Shown in pieces: positions 21,687 through 33,197 of a stretch of DNA of 64,000 bases (positions are counted from its first letter, which is position 1; each line of letters begins with the position of its first letter). The DNA is from Cornus controversa. Taxonomy: Eukaryota > Streptophyta > Magnoliopsida > Cornales > Cornaceae. Location: contig CM048846.1 of NCBI GenBank assembly GCA_026545225.1, positions 37,087,501 through 37,151,500 of the forward strand. The letters run 5' to 3'. Both the position numbers and the translations under genes were made by a program. The notes under the pieces were generated by a model that was given only the letters and a program-made list of their open reading frames with translations, ran no database searches and was not told the DNA's origin.

Positions 21687-24527
21687 ATGCTAGGTAGACG
21701 GTCCTTGTCACTTCCTTTGCTTCCTTGTAATATTGAACTTGAAAGAACACTTAGACAACGTAGAGGAACCTCTAGGGACCCTATATTGCCTAGGACTGAA
21801 AACATGGATCCAAATGAAAGACAACCTCCCGGACTACCTCCTTTTAATCATGAACAACCACCTCCACCTCCACCTCCTCAAGGAGAGTTGCTTATGGACT
21901 TTTACCTTCCGACTACATTTGAAGTACCTTCATGTATCCAATTTTCGGATGTAGCAGCAAATCAATTCGAAATAAAGTCCTCCACCATCAATCTTCTTAA
22001 TAGCTTCCATGGTCTCCCTAATGAGGATCCATACCGGCACTTAGATTACTTCCTTTCCGTGTGTTCCACTATTCGTGTACCACAATTTACAGAGGATGAT
22101 CTAAAGCTGCGTATGTTCCCCTTCTCCCTAAAAGATAAAGCTAGAAGTTGGTTCAATTCCTTAGAACCTAACTCAATCCATTCTTGGGCGGAGATGCAAA
22201 TAGAGTTCTTGAAAAAATACTTCCCAATGGGTAAGACAAGTGATATTCGGCGAGCAATCACCGGATTCACCCAAATTGACCAAGAACAATTTCATGAGAC
22301 GTGGGAGAGATTAAAAGACCTTCTTAAATCTTGTTCGCATCATGCTGTCCCAAAATGGCAGCTAGTGCAAAGCTTTTATGATGGAGTGAGTGAGCAACAT
22401 AGACAAATGATAGACTCCGCGTGTGGAGGTGGATATCTTTTGAAAAGCCCCGATGAGGCATGGAAACTTTTTCAAACCCTAAGCAACAATTCAGCTCAAC
22501 GCTCCTCCACTAGGAAAGGGAAGGCCACCTAACCTTGTAGAGGAGTGCATGAAATTTCACGGGTAGATGAGGTTGCCATGCAAGTAGAAGCCCTATCCTG
22601 AAAAATGGATTTAATCATAAAAAATGGGCTGCCTACTCCAATCCAACCTGTTCAAAATCAGGAGGGTTGTTCGTTTTGCTGTAGTACTTCACATTTCGTG
22701 CGAGATTGTCCTATTGCCGGGCAATCTCCCGATTATGCTCAAGAGCAAGCGAATGCCTTGTACTCTAAACAAATGAATGATCCATATTCAAACACGTACA
22801 ATCCTGGTTACAAAAACCATCCGACTTTTTCATGGAAACCTCAAGAATCAAGTCCCTCTTTCCAAGGGCAAAATTCTTTTAATTCCCAATCTCAACAGCC
22901 TCATTATAGGCCGAATCCTCAACCCTACCATCAAAGATCTAATTACCAACAACCACCACCTCCTCTGAGAAGCCAAGGGTTTGAAGAAAGAGTGATAAGC
23001 AATCTTGAGGCTAATACCCGCTTATTCCAAACTCATTCTCAATCAATCTCTAAGCTTGAAGCCAATGCTCAATCTATGGCTAGGTTAGAAGCTCAAATCG
23101 GGTAACTAGCTAATGCCTTAAATAGAAGGGAGGAAGGTAAGTTGCTGAGTGAACCAGTGGCGAATCCTAAGGGTGTTCATATGATTGAGGATCCATCATC
23201 TTCAACTTGTAATGCTCCTCCGGAGCAAGTTCAATCAATCACCACCTTAAGGAGTGGTAAAATCATCAATTCCAAGGTAGGGGAGGAAGAGAGAGAGGAA
23301 TTCCATGAGCAATCCGCAAATCCAAAAGAATATCATTTAAATCCAAAATTGTTTCCTTTAAATCCAAATGTGAATAACATCCCATCAAATCCAAAAGGAA
23401 AGGCAAGTGAAGTTGTGTCATCATCAATTCCAAATCTTGACACTTCTTTTGAACCTCCGGTTCCTTTTTCTCAAAAATTGAAGGAACCTTCTCATTTTGG
23501 GAAGCAAGGAGAGAAAATCCAAGACATGATGGAGATCTTCAAACAAGTAAAGATCAATCTCCCTCTCCTTGATGCTATTCGACAAATTCCCTCCTATGCT
23601 AAATTTTTGAAGGACTTGTGCACTCAAAAGCGCAAATCTAGGAATAATGCTCCTAAGAAAGTCCTCTTAACTGAGCACATAAGCTCCATTTTCCAACACC
23701 AAGCCCCTCCTAAATTCAAAGATCCGGGTACTCTGACCATTTCGTGCACCATCGGAAATCATTCTTTTGAAAATGCACTTCTTGATTTAGGGGCTAGTGT
23801 CAATTTGCTTCCATTCTCAGTTTACCAACAACTAGGTTTGGGAGAACTCAAGCATACCACGGTTGTGTTGCAACTTGCCGACCGCTCGGTGAAGCAACCA
23901 CGTGGCATAATTGAGGATGTCATCATTCAAGTGGACAAATTCTATTTTCCGGTGGACTTCATTGTCCTTGACACGGAACCGGTCCAAAATCCAAATCGAC
24001 ATATTCCTATCATTCTAGGTCGTCCATTCTTGGCCACGGCAAACGCTTACGTTAATTGCCGTACCGGAGTGATGGACATCTCTTTCGGGAATATGAAAGT
24101 CCGCTTGAACATCTTCAATGCTTCCCACCACACATCCGACGATGAAAGTGAGTGCTTTTGTGTCGATGTAGTGGAAGACTTAGTTCAAGAAGCACTTCCT
24201 TCTATTCTTTCCAAGGATCCTTTAGAGGCATGCTTAAATCACTTCAACTATGATAATTTTGACGTTGAGCAATACATTTGTGAAATTAACTCAATTCTCG
24301 ATGTCACTACTGTCATGGATGTGCCTAAAGGGAGAATTTCGAGAGACTTTCCTCCATTTTTGGTTAATTCCGTCGCTCCCCACGGAGCGGTGGAATTAAA
24401 GGACTTGAAAGACGGCTCGTTGTTCAAAGTAAATTGGCAGCGCTTAAAAGTATGCGTGGATGACCAAGTTACCACCGAATACGTGGATGTCGTCACTTTG
24501 ACGGATCCCGTATATTTTGACTCGTGA
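21687..24527 (+). pseudogene. Athila gag-protease polyprotein, element B
   Basis: Same layout as in element A: MLGRRSLSLPLL start, gag core (DPYRHLDYFLSVC), zinc knuckle CSFCCSTSHFVRDC near 22670, low-complexity Gln/Pro spacer, then protease (DLGASVNLLPFSVYQQLG, IILGRPFLATANAYVNCRTG). It ends with the integrase-tail-like PHGAVELKDLKDGSLFKVN and stops at 24527, about where RT would begin. The region has about two breaks. Confidence 0.85.
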
Positions 24528-24695
24528 GCCGATCCAAACGTCATGCCATAGACGTGTAAGGTGGCGTAGCCATGGTAGCTATCATGCTTCCATTATGTCC
24601 CTTTAATCCAAGTAAAAGTTGTATCTAAGCAATGTAGTATCTAATTCCCAAAAATCCAAGTCCCTGAAGCATAACTCAAGCTGACTGTTTTTGAG

Positions 24696-25080
24696 CATTT
24701 CGATTGATCGAAGCCAGGATCTCGATCAATCGAGATTTCGATTGATCGAGATTTCAGTCTCGATTGATCAAAAAATTGCAGAGAATTGCAAATCCCAAAA
24801 GTCCCGAGAGGTAGTATTCTTCGATAGCATTTTGATTGGTTTTCGATCGATCAAAAATTTTGATTAATCGAAGAGGAATTTCGATTGATCGAAGTAAATT
24901 TTGATTGAGCGAAATAAATTTTTGATTGATTGAATTAAAAGTCTCGAATCACCAAAGAAAGTCTCGATTAATCGAAGGAGAGTTTTCGATCGATCGAAGG
25001 TGATCTCGATTGATCGAAGTTGGATTTCGATTAATCAAAATCTCGATCAATCGAGATGCACATCTCGATCAATCGAGATG
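24696..25080 (+). repeat. TCGATNNATCGA motif array, internal, element B
   Basis: Counterpart of 9393-9795 in element A: well over ten copies of TCGATTGATCGA-type near-palindromes at about 20-bp spacing, more decayed than in A, between gag-pro and the ORF2 leader. Confidence 0.85.
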
Positions 25081-25110
25081 CACGCGATGCCTGCACGTGA
25101 GCCAAAATCC

Positions 25111-25340
25111 TATTTAAATCGCTGGGCTTCCCTCTCATTTCAAAAGACCATCCGAATTCCTTCTCTTCTTCGAGCGATCCAGAGTCTTCTCAAGCACCAT
25201 TCCGCACGTGATCTTCCATCACCGATCATCCACTGCCGTTCGACATCGTCCGACGCCGCCGCTAGCACTCGCGCCCTCTTCTCTTCGCGGCTGCGAGTGG
25301 GTCTTCTTCTGTTTGAGCCGTTCATCTTCTTCCTCTTGAG
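25111..25340 (+). promoter_or_regulatory. possible ORF2 promoter and leader exon, element B
   Basis: A TATTTAAAT TATA-like box at 25111-25119 is followed by a GC-rich, CT-rich leader that ends at a good GTAAGT donor (25341). Element A has the same arrangement. This points to a separate ORF2 transcript, as inference. Confidence 0.4.
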
Positions 25341-25727
25341 GTAAGTGATGCATGGCTACATTTTGTGTACTCTCTCACTATTTTTGATAGTTTTACGGTG
25401 TAATAAACATAGTTAGATGATATTGGGTTGGATGGGTGCATTTGCGGTGTTTGTAATGAAATTTTGCGAGAGTCGGGGGGTAGGAACTCATGTAGGGTTG
25501 AGATTTTGCACTCTCTATGTTTCAAATGCTTAGTGTACGGTTTGTAACCGCGGCATCTTCTTTTCGGTTGCATCCGCTCGAGCTGTCTCTTTGAGAGCAT
25601 CTTTTTGACTTCTTGTCAGCATCATGGACTAGGACCTCATTTTTATTTTTCTTCTTTTAGTTTATTCTTAGTTTAGAATTTTGCTCATTTTATCTTTTAT
25701 TTACGTGATTTTTGGAATAAAGTGCAG
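25341..25727 (+). other. predicted leader intron upstream of ORF2, element B
   Basis: GTAAGT donor and GTGCAG acceptor enclose 387 bp, one base different in length from the element A intron. The ORF2 ATG follows at 25742. Confidence 0.5.
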
Positions 25728-25741
25728 ACTATTCCGAGGCT

Positions 25742-26965
25742 ATGGCGAGGGTGAAGAATTCCCCCGGTGCAGTTAGAGACGTGCCCGGGCGAGTCTTCCG
25801 GTCTCGGAAGTTTCACTCGGAGCAGATTTTCACCTTGGCAAAGTTCGAGAGTCGTCCCGACACTGCGTGGACTGTTGCCGAGCTCAGGAGGCGTCGCCTC
25901 GACCGACTATGTGTGCCTCCCACCGACGTGGCACACGAGCGCTTAGTGCAGGTCTTTTATGATCACACGACTTACTCCTGCACCGCACCGGATACACTAG
26001 AGACGGTCATGGGCACCATCACTATTATGATTACGCCAAGCCGGATTGCTCAGATGCTCGGCATCCCTCATCAGCAGCCACCAGACATGGTTGACCAGGA
26101 CGGTCGACCACTTTACAAGGCCGCACTCCCAGCCGACACGACACTGTTCTCGATCGTGATGGATATGTGTGGCGGGGCGTTTACCACACCCAGTCACAAT
26201 TGCACGTCCAAATCGATGTGCCCGAGCAGATTTTGGTTCTTGCACACCGTTCTCATCAAGAACGCGTGTCCTCTGCAGCACGTGGCAGAGCGCAGGGGCG
26301 ACCTCCTCCGTTGCCTCTATGCTTTCCACACGGGCACTTGGTTTTCTGTCCCGTCGCTGATCTGGGGGCAGATGTTCAAGGTCTGGGACGGCCTCATGAA
26401 CAAGAGGATGCGTCGAGCAGCAAGCTGGCGGCTTCCCTTTCCTTTCCTTGTCGCAGCTTTTCTCAGTAGTGCCAGTATACCGGTCAGTCAGACTGACATC
26501 CAGTTGGCACCGCCCACCCGCTTCACATCTCCTCAGTGGGAGCAGGTGAGGTAACACTTAGAGCGACAGGACCACCAGGGTGATCCACCAGACGATATAG
26601 ATATGGATGCCCCGGTGGAGGCGGATGAGGGAGAGCCTGCAGGGGATGAGTCCGAGGATGAGGAGATGGAGGATGAGGAGATGGATATGGCTGCAGAGTG
26701 GTATGACATCTTAGCGACGGGCTATTCCTGCCTGGCGGCTGATGTTGAGCGACTCCAGTAGGGTTTTGACGAGCACGTCTAGGTGACGCAGAGTCAGCTG
26801 GAGGGCATTCGTTCGGACATTTCTTCTCTGGCACAGGGTTAGAGGGTGATTCTCGATGAGTTCCGAGCCTTCCGGCAGGACCTGCAGTTCCTGTTTGCAG
26901 GACGAGCTTCCACCTCCACTTCTACTCCCACCGAGCCACCACCACCACCACCAGCCCTCGAGTAG
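25742..26965 (+). pseudogene. ORF2 of element B (broken copy)
   Basis: The first 270 residues read MARVKNSPGAVRDVPG and run clearly parallel to element A ORF2, including GTITIMITPSRIAQMLGIP and the HVAERRGDLLRCLYAFHTG block. The later coiled-coil and proline-rich part is recognisable to 26965. Acidic Asp/Glu-rich repeats near 26590-26690 are longer than in A. The copy has several breaks. Confidence 0.7.
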
Positions 26966-26969
26966 CTGC

Positions 26970-28760
26970 ATTTATTTGCCTTTTATGTTTTACTTTCCGT
27001 ATTTTTCTTTCCATATGTTTCATAGGCCATGTTGGCCCTGCTTTCTTTCATTTTAGTTTTGAGTATTCCAGATGGCTGTACGCTTTGTACTGAACTCATT
27101 ATATATATATGGCATACGGTTATTTTTTTTTTTTATCCCATGTGTTATCTTTACTGTCTTTATTTTTTGCTTTCTGTCAATATATCTGTTCTCTATACTT
27201 TGACTATGTATGTAGTACCACTTGTCTAATTGTTATATGCGATTCAGTTGATGATTTCCGTTTATTACCTCTTGGTTTAAATTCCCAATACTGTTGAGAT
27301 TGCTTCAACGCAGTATGGCGATAATAAAGAAAGGCAGCCCCTTTGCGTGCTATACGTTAGCGTGCCTGGATAGTCAATATCTTATCGCATAAACCTCTTA
27401 GACAATTGGGAAACACCAGTTCAGACCCTTAGATATGCAGTTATATTGGCATTGTCTGTTTGTGCATAATTATTTCATTATGTTCTGGTTATCTACTTTT
27501 TGTTCCTTTTAATGCTCGTGGTCTCCAGTTGGTGTTCTGTGCAGGTTTTCTTATTTGCAGGATGACCGCTACTGTGGAATACCATTTTTGTCGCATTCTG
27601 CAATCCCGGTAACTTCTTTCCTTGTTCTTCTTGCCCAAACATTGAGGACAATGTTGCATATAAGTTTGGGGGTGCGGTATGATATACCACTTGCATATGC
27701 ATGCAAGGTTCAGTCTTAGTACTGGGTGTCATTGTAGAGCAGTTTTTTTTTTTGATATTTTTGCATGCTTGCTATGATGTCTTGCTTTTTAAAGGAGAAT
27801 CATTCGAATAAATGTCCGAGGTAAATGCAGCAGGTAGTTAAGAACTTTAACATTATAAATACCCGCACTTTTGCAAGCTATATAGTAGGCTAGAACGGTC
27901 TACATTTTTGTCTAAATTTGAACACGTGTGAATCTTGCCCTAAATTTGTCCTTAACCGCACAAATTCGCACACATGCATTTTAAACTGTGGGGTATAAGT
28001 CTAAGGGAGAATTTTGTAAATTTCTGTTTTTATCTGAACAACTTAAAGAATAAGTTCTTCCGGTTGTTGTAAAAAAAAAAAAGAGAGAAAAATAGAAAAT
28101 TTGCAATAAGCCTTCTCACTCAATAAATCGGATTTCTATGCCTCAAAGCAGGGAATATTCGCGTATAAGTGTGCAAGGTTGAGCAATAATAAGCGGGTGG
28201 CTTGCTTACGCTCATCGCCTTGTAAGCTCGGTTATTAAGTCCGAGGGGTGTTTCTTCACCTAATGCCCTAAAACCAATTGGTTTGGGAGTCATTGGCCCA
28301 ATGCCGCTACATGGGCTTACAAGAAAGCAAAAAGAGCTAAGCATTGCACGGTCATCCGCACATGAGCAATCATGAAGGGTTTGTGATAATGAACGGCTGT
28401 GGCGAGCGTTTTCAATGAGTTTTTTCTTTTAAAAACAGATTTGTTCATTTTCTTCTCCAAATATGTCAAAAGCCACGCGTTAGAATGCATGTTCACTTTT
28501 CAAAGAGGATTTTGGGGTCAGAATTGGTATGTTTGTTCAGACTGGCCATCATGTGGGGACCGTCGTTTATTTATAGCTTGTGCAAGTCCATTTTTGCTAA
28601 TGACCACATAGTTCTGTAATACTTGTTGCATTTGCCAACTGTGAAATGAACGGATGATCGCCCTTTGTCTAGTTGTTGACTGAGCATGACTAAACTTTTG
28701 TATAAAATTGTTAATTTTATTTTTGTAATATCGTATTGCTAAGGGACTAGCAATATGTAA
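26970..28760 (+). other. non-coding 3' region of element B
   Basis: About 1.8 kb matching 5775-7566 of A in reverse. It has an inner PPT-like AAGTTTGGGGGTG (27662-27674) next to the inverted motif AACATTGAGGACAATGTT (27638-27655), roughly 1.1 kb before the terminal PPT. Confidence 0.7.
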
Positions 28761-28771
28761 GTTTGGGGGTG
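28761..28771 (+). other. polypurine tract of element B
   Basis: GTTTGGGGGTG abuts the 3' LTR start TGATAAGTG. Confidence 0.85.
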
Positions 28772-30192
28772 TGATAAGTGTTTAATTCGATGCATTTGAA
28801 CCCTCTTTATTGCTTATGTTAGTTCTATTTTTGCGTTTACCGAGATATGTTTTCGGTATTTTTGTATTTTTGATGTATTGCAGGTATTAGAGTAAATGGA
28901 GCAAAGTTTGAAGCTATTTGCAGTTGAAGAGAAAAAGTCAGAATTGCAGCCAAAGGCATCTCGATCAATCGAGATGTTGATCTCGATTAATCGAAATCTC
29001 GATTGATCGAGATCTCATTTCGATTGATCGAAATCTCGATCAATCGAGATCCAATCTCGATTGATCGAGATTCTGCAGAATCCACTTGGCCACTTGCTCA
29101 CCTACTTTCCCACTTGCAACAAAATCCCCCTTTTTGCAAGACTTAGGGGGATTGTCTGACTTGAACAAGACTCTTGGGGGCCTTCTTGATACAAGGGATA
29201 TATATAGTGATATATATATATATATGGTGGGCCCCAAGGTTGGAAAAAGGAGCCTTAAAGCACAAAAAGTCACATATCTCACATATCTCTCAATATACAT
29301 CAGAATACTCTTGGAGAGACCTTCGGGAGAGGAAGAAGAGGAGCTGAACCAGACCAAGAAGCTTCACTTTCTTCATCAATGGAAGGGTGCAAGGCTGCCA
29401 TGACCAACTAACTCCTCCACTAGGGTGTGGTTGACACACCTAGCCATGTAAACTTGTTCATTTTTGTAGCACTTGGGGATTTGTAGTTAAATGTTGATTA
29501 TTTAGCCTAGTGATCATGTACACTAATACATTTCTTCTATATATTCATTTGATTTGGAGTTTATTCTTGTCTTAGAGTAGATTCTTTCATGTGAATGCAC
29601 AACATTTGCATATTTCACAAGAAGTGCAAATGATGGCTAGATAATGGTGTTTAAATGAATGTGTGATGTTTGCTTGTATAGACCATGCCAAGACAAGGTA
29701 GTTTGGATGCATGTAGGGTTCACTTAGAGAGTAGGGTAATTAGGTAGTTAGTTAGGTTGAAGAGTTATGCTTGTTGAAGATGGATTATGATAGGTTAGCA
29801 CACACATTGATCTTTTGATATGTCATTGAGGTCACAAGCCTAATGACATTGTTAGGCATTTAATTTATGAATCCCATGCTTGCTACACTTATGAACATGT
29901 GAATGGCTAGTGGTGGAAACCACCCCTAGCTCTCTCTCCCAACTCAAACTCTTTAATTTTATTATCATTTCATTCATGCAATAGATTATAAACAAAAAAT
30001 CCAAAGACTTGTTTTTAGAATTAAAGTGGAATTAATCTTCCTTTAAGGCAATTTCGACTAGTCCTCGTGGGATCGATACCCTCTATATAGAACCTTGTCT
30101 ACAAAGATTCGTGCTCTTGCGAGTGGTTAAATTATATTTTGATAAAAAGGGCAAAATTAAGCTTACAATATAATTCGAGTTTAGCCACATCA
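28772..30192 (+). repeat. element B 3' LTR
   Basis: 1,421 bp, nearly identical to 19960-21382, with the motif array at 28958-29072. It is followed by the ACACA duplication and the rest of the Tat integrase. Confidence 0.9.
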
Positions 30193-30929
30193 ACACACTC
30201 CCAAGTGCAAAAGTTTATCTGGAATAACATCATATGCCGCTTTGGCGTCCCGACGTCGATAATCATGGATAATGGGAAAAAATTGGATAATTAATATGTC
30301 CAAAAGTTCTTTACAAAATATGGGATAAATCAAAATCTCTCCTCGAGATCATATCCTTAAGAGAACGAGAAAGCAAAAATTATGAACAAGACCATTTTTG
30401 CCAATATCAAGAAGAAGTTGGAAGATAAAAAAGGTCGCTGGCTTGAAGAGCTACCGAATGTGTCGTGGGCCTACTGAACCACCCTTCGAAGACCGACCGG
30501 GAATAGCCCTTTCAGTCTGGCATATGGAATGGAGGTCGCCTTGCCAGTAGAGCTCGGTGTCCCCACCTTGAGAATGGACACATTCAGAGAAAAAAAAAAA
30601 GTCAACAGATAGAGCATGAGCTAAATTTGCTTGAAGAAAAAAGGGAAGCCATGTAGATCAAAATGACAGCATACCAGCAAAATCTCCATAACGTCTACAA
30701 TAGAAAGGTTAAACCTTGAGCGTTCGAAGAGGGAGATTGGGTCTTATGAAAAGTGACCAACAACACCAGAGAACTAAATGTCAGTAAACTGGTAGCAAGT
30801 TGGGAGGGACCATATGAAGTAACCGAAGTCATTGGAAGAAGAGCTTACAGGCTAAGAAAGGTGCATGACAATAGAGCCATCATTCAAAAGCCATGGATTG
30901 CAATGCACCTGAAAAGGTACTATGTGTAA
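30193..30929 (+). pseudogene. Tat integrase, C-terminal part
   Basis: Continues the integrase core interrupted by element B. Recognisable blocks are SIIMDNGK (about 30258), [15 protein letters not shown] (about 30508) and a final KRYYV before a stop at 30929. It has multiple breaks. Confidence 0.8.
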
Positions 30930-31066
30930 TCCACTGTTAACCTTTTTCTTATGGATCAATAAAAGCTTATGCGAAGTAAAAATCTCACATCGAGTTAGTA
31001 GAAATTCTTTCCTAAACTGATCGAACCTCACTCGTGAGTTACAAAGTCAGTTGGATTGTGTAGTAA
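30930..31066 (+). other. Tat 3' spacer
   Basis: Short non-coding stretch between the end of pol and the tandem array. Confidence 0.5.
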
Positions 31067-31640
31067 AAAAAAATGAAATTGGCTAAGGTATAACTAGCCA
31101 AACGCTAATAGTGAATAAAAAGCCTCGGCATGACTAGCCGAGCACTTTGAAAAAATGAAATTGGCTACGACATGACCGACCAAATGCCAATAGTGAATGA
31201 AAAGCCTCGGCATGGCTAGCCGATTATTTTAAAAGAATGAAATTGGCTAAGACATGACCAGCCGAATGCCAATAGTGAATAAAAAGCCTCGGCATGGCTA
31301 GCCGAGCACTTTGAAAGAATGAAATTGGCTAAGGCATGACCAGCCGAACGCCAATAGTGAATAAAAAGCCTCAACATGACTAGCCGAGCACTTTAAAAGA
31401 ATGAAGTTGGCTAAGGCATGACCAGCCAAACACCAATAGTGAATGAAAAACCTCGACATGAATAGCTGAGCACTTTGAAGGAATGAAATTGGCTAAGGCA
31501 TGACCAGCTAAACGCCAATGGTGAATAAAAATCTTCGGCATGACTAGCCGAACAGTTTGAAAGAACAAAATTGGCTAAGGCATGACTAACCGAATGCCAG
31601 TAGTAAAACAGCCTCGGTGCTACTAGCCAAACATTTCAGA
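31067..31640. repeat. 82-bp tandem repeat array in the Tat 3' region
   Basis: About seven copies. The marker GTGAAT recurs at 31111, 31193, 31275, 31357, 31439 and 31521, exactly 82 bp apart. Each unit contains two similar halves, GGCATGACCAGCCGA and GGCATGACTAGCCGA, so it looks like a dimer of about 41 bp. Tandem arrays after pol are a known trait of Tat/Ogre elements. Confidence 0.9.
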
Positions 31641-32388
31641 TAGATCAGTCAAGGCACAATGATCGACGTTAAATATTAAACAAAGAAAGTTCGAATATGT
31701 TGAATAAAGAATACGTTGAATAAACCCAGTCTTTCATTAATTCATGGTATTGAGTTACAAAAGATACTCTCACAAACAAAGAGAATTTCAAATTACAAGT
31801 ACAGAAATAAAAATCAAGAAGCATTTTTGCTTGGGGCAAGAACAGAGGGATCAGATGGTGCACTATTTGGTACGGCAACCTTGGCGTTAAAAAGCCTAAT
31901 GGCTTCCACTAGACTCAAGACATCCTTTTCTTCATCCCCAGCTTCGGGATCTTGGTATAAGGGGCTATCTAGTCCCATTTCCTAATCATATTCGACAAAC
32001 CCACCTGGGTACAACCTTTCATCTGCAGGAGCTGTTGCGTCATCAAAACCAGTCTGGTAGGCTTCAACATTTTTGATTTGGACTGTTTGTATAACCTACC
32101 GAATATAGCTTTCGTTCCTGACTCGAGCTTCATTACCCTATTCTGAAGGGACTTCACATTTAGCCCTGACTCTGCCAAGGCTCTCTACAGCTTAGCCTAT
32201 TCCTTCTCCTTGCCAATTTCCTCAAGCTGAGTCTTGAACTGATCAATCTCTGCCCGTAAATACTTTAACTTTTCATTTACCACCTTAAGCATAGTGGCCT
32301 GGAAAATGGCCTTAGCCTTCCTCTTCTGAACATCGGCCTTTTTCACTTTCACCATAGCCTACTCGACCAAGCGGCACATGGTTATCAT

Positions 32389-33114
32389 TAGGGATGGCAA
32401 TTTTGTCCGCCCCGCCGGGTTTTTGCCCCGTTCCGCCCCGTTTAGGACGAGTATAGGAGCCATTTTTTTTCCGTAAGGGCGGGTTTGGGAAAGAAAATCA
32501 AACCCCGCCGCGGGTACGGGGCGGGTTTGGGACTCTATAATAACCCGCCCCGCCCCGCCCCGCCCCGCCTATATATTTTATTATTATTAATATATATATA
32601 TATATATACAAATTATAATTTTACTTTTGGTTGTATTAAGACTTATGTTTTCATTTTATCTTTTTGTTGTATTAACACTTCTTTAATTGTTTGATCGAAC
32701 TTGTTACTAAGTTATTTAGTTGTGAAATATATTTTCTATAATAGGCTATTTAATTGTGGAATCTTGTCATTTTACTTCTTAAACAGGGGTTATACTATTT
32801 TGAATTTAGTAGTATCAAACTTGGTACTACCCACTAGGCTCGTATTTTTTGAAAAAATTAATTTTTATTGATGTTTAATGTGGTTACAATTTTGTGGGGA
32901 GGGGCCCCGCCTTGTCCCGTCTCGTCCCACCCCTTTTGAAATTTTAAAAGGGGCAGGGCGGGGCGGGGTGGGGTTTCTCCCAACGGGGCGGGGATGGGTT
33001 TTGAAATTCCGTCTCATTTCAAACCCGCGACGGGTTTGGGATTAGTGTTTAAGGCAGCAGGGCAGGGACAGGTTTAGGCAAACCCGTGCCGTACCCGCCC
33101 CGTTGCCATCCCTA
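32389..33114. mobile_element. non-autonomous hAT element (MITE) 1
   Basis: 726 bp with perfect 12-bp terminal inverted repeats TAGGGATGGCAA / TTGCCATCCCTA and an 8-bp target duplication GTTATCAT at 32381-32388 and 33115-33122. Subterminal regions are GC-rich (CCCGCC/GGCGGG runs) and can pair with each other, while the middle is AT-rich. There is no transposase. It sits inside the antisense Tat ORF. Confidence 0.92.
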
Positions 33115-33157
33115 GTTATCATTCCACACATGTTCTGCAGACACACAAGAAGATGTC

Positions 33158-33162
33158 AGTCT

Positions 33163-33193
<31 letters not shown>
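33158..33193. repeat. (AT)n microsatellite
   Basis: Alternating AT run of about 30 bp. A poly-C homopolymer of about 11 bases lies further on, near 33427. Confidence 0.8.

Positions 33194-33197
<4 letters not shown>

Larger units (their letters stand above)
19960..30192 (+). mobile_element. Athila-family Ty3/gypsy element B (non-autonomous type)
   Basis: A 10,233-bp element with LTRs at 19960-21382 and 28772-30192, target duplication ACACA (19955-19959, 30193-30197), a tRNA-Asp primer site at 21389-21406 and a polypurine tract at 28761-28771. The order of parts is the same as in element A: gag-protease, motif array, leader intron, ORF2, long non-coding 3' region, and no RT or integrase core. 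The LTRs differ at about 30 sites in 1.42 kb by eye (about 2%), so it is somewhat older than A. It has several breaks in gag-pro and ORF2. Confidence 0.9.

Noticed and set aside
32389-33114. Helitron or CpG-island promoter explanation for the GC-rich block
   Set aside because: The perfect TAGGGATGGCAA inverted ends and 8-bp duplication identify a hAT MITE; the GC runs are its subterminal repeats.
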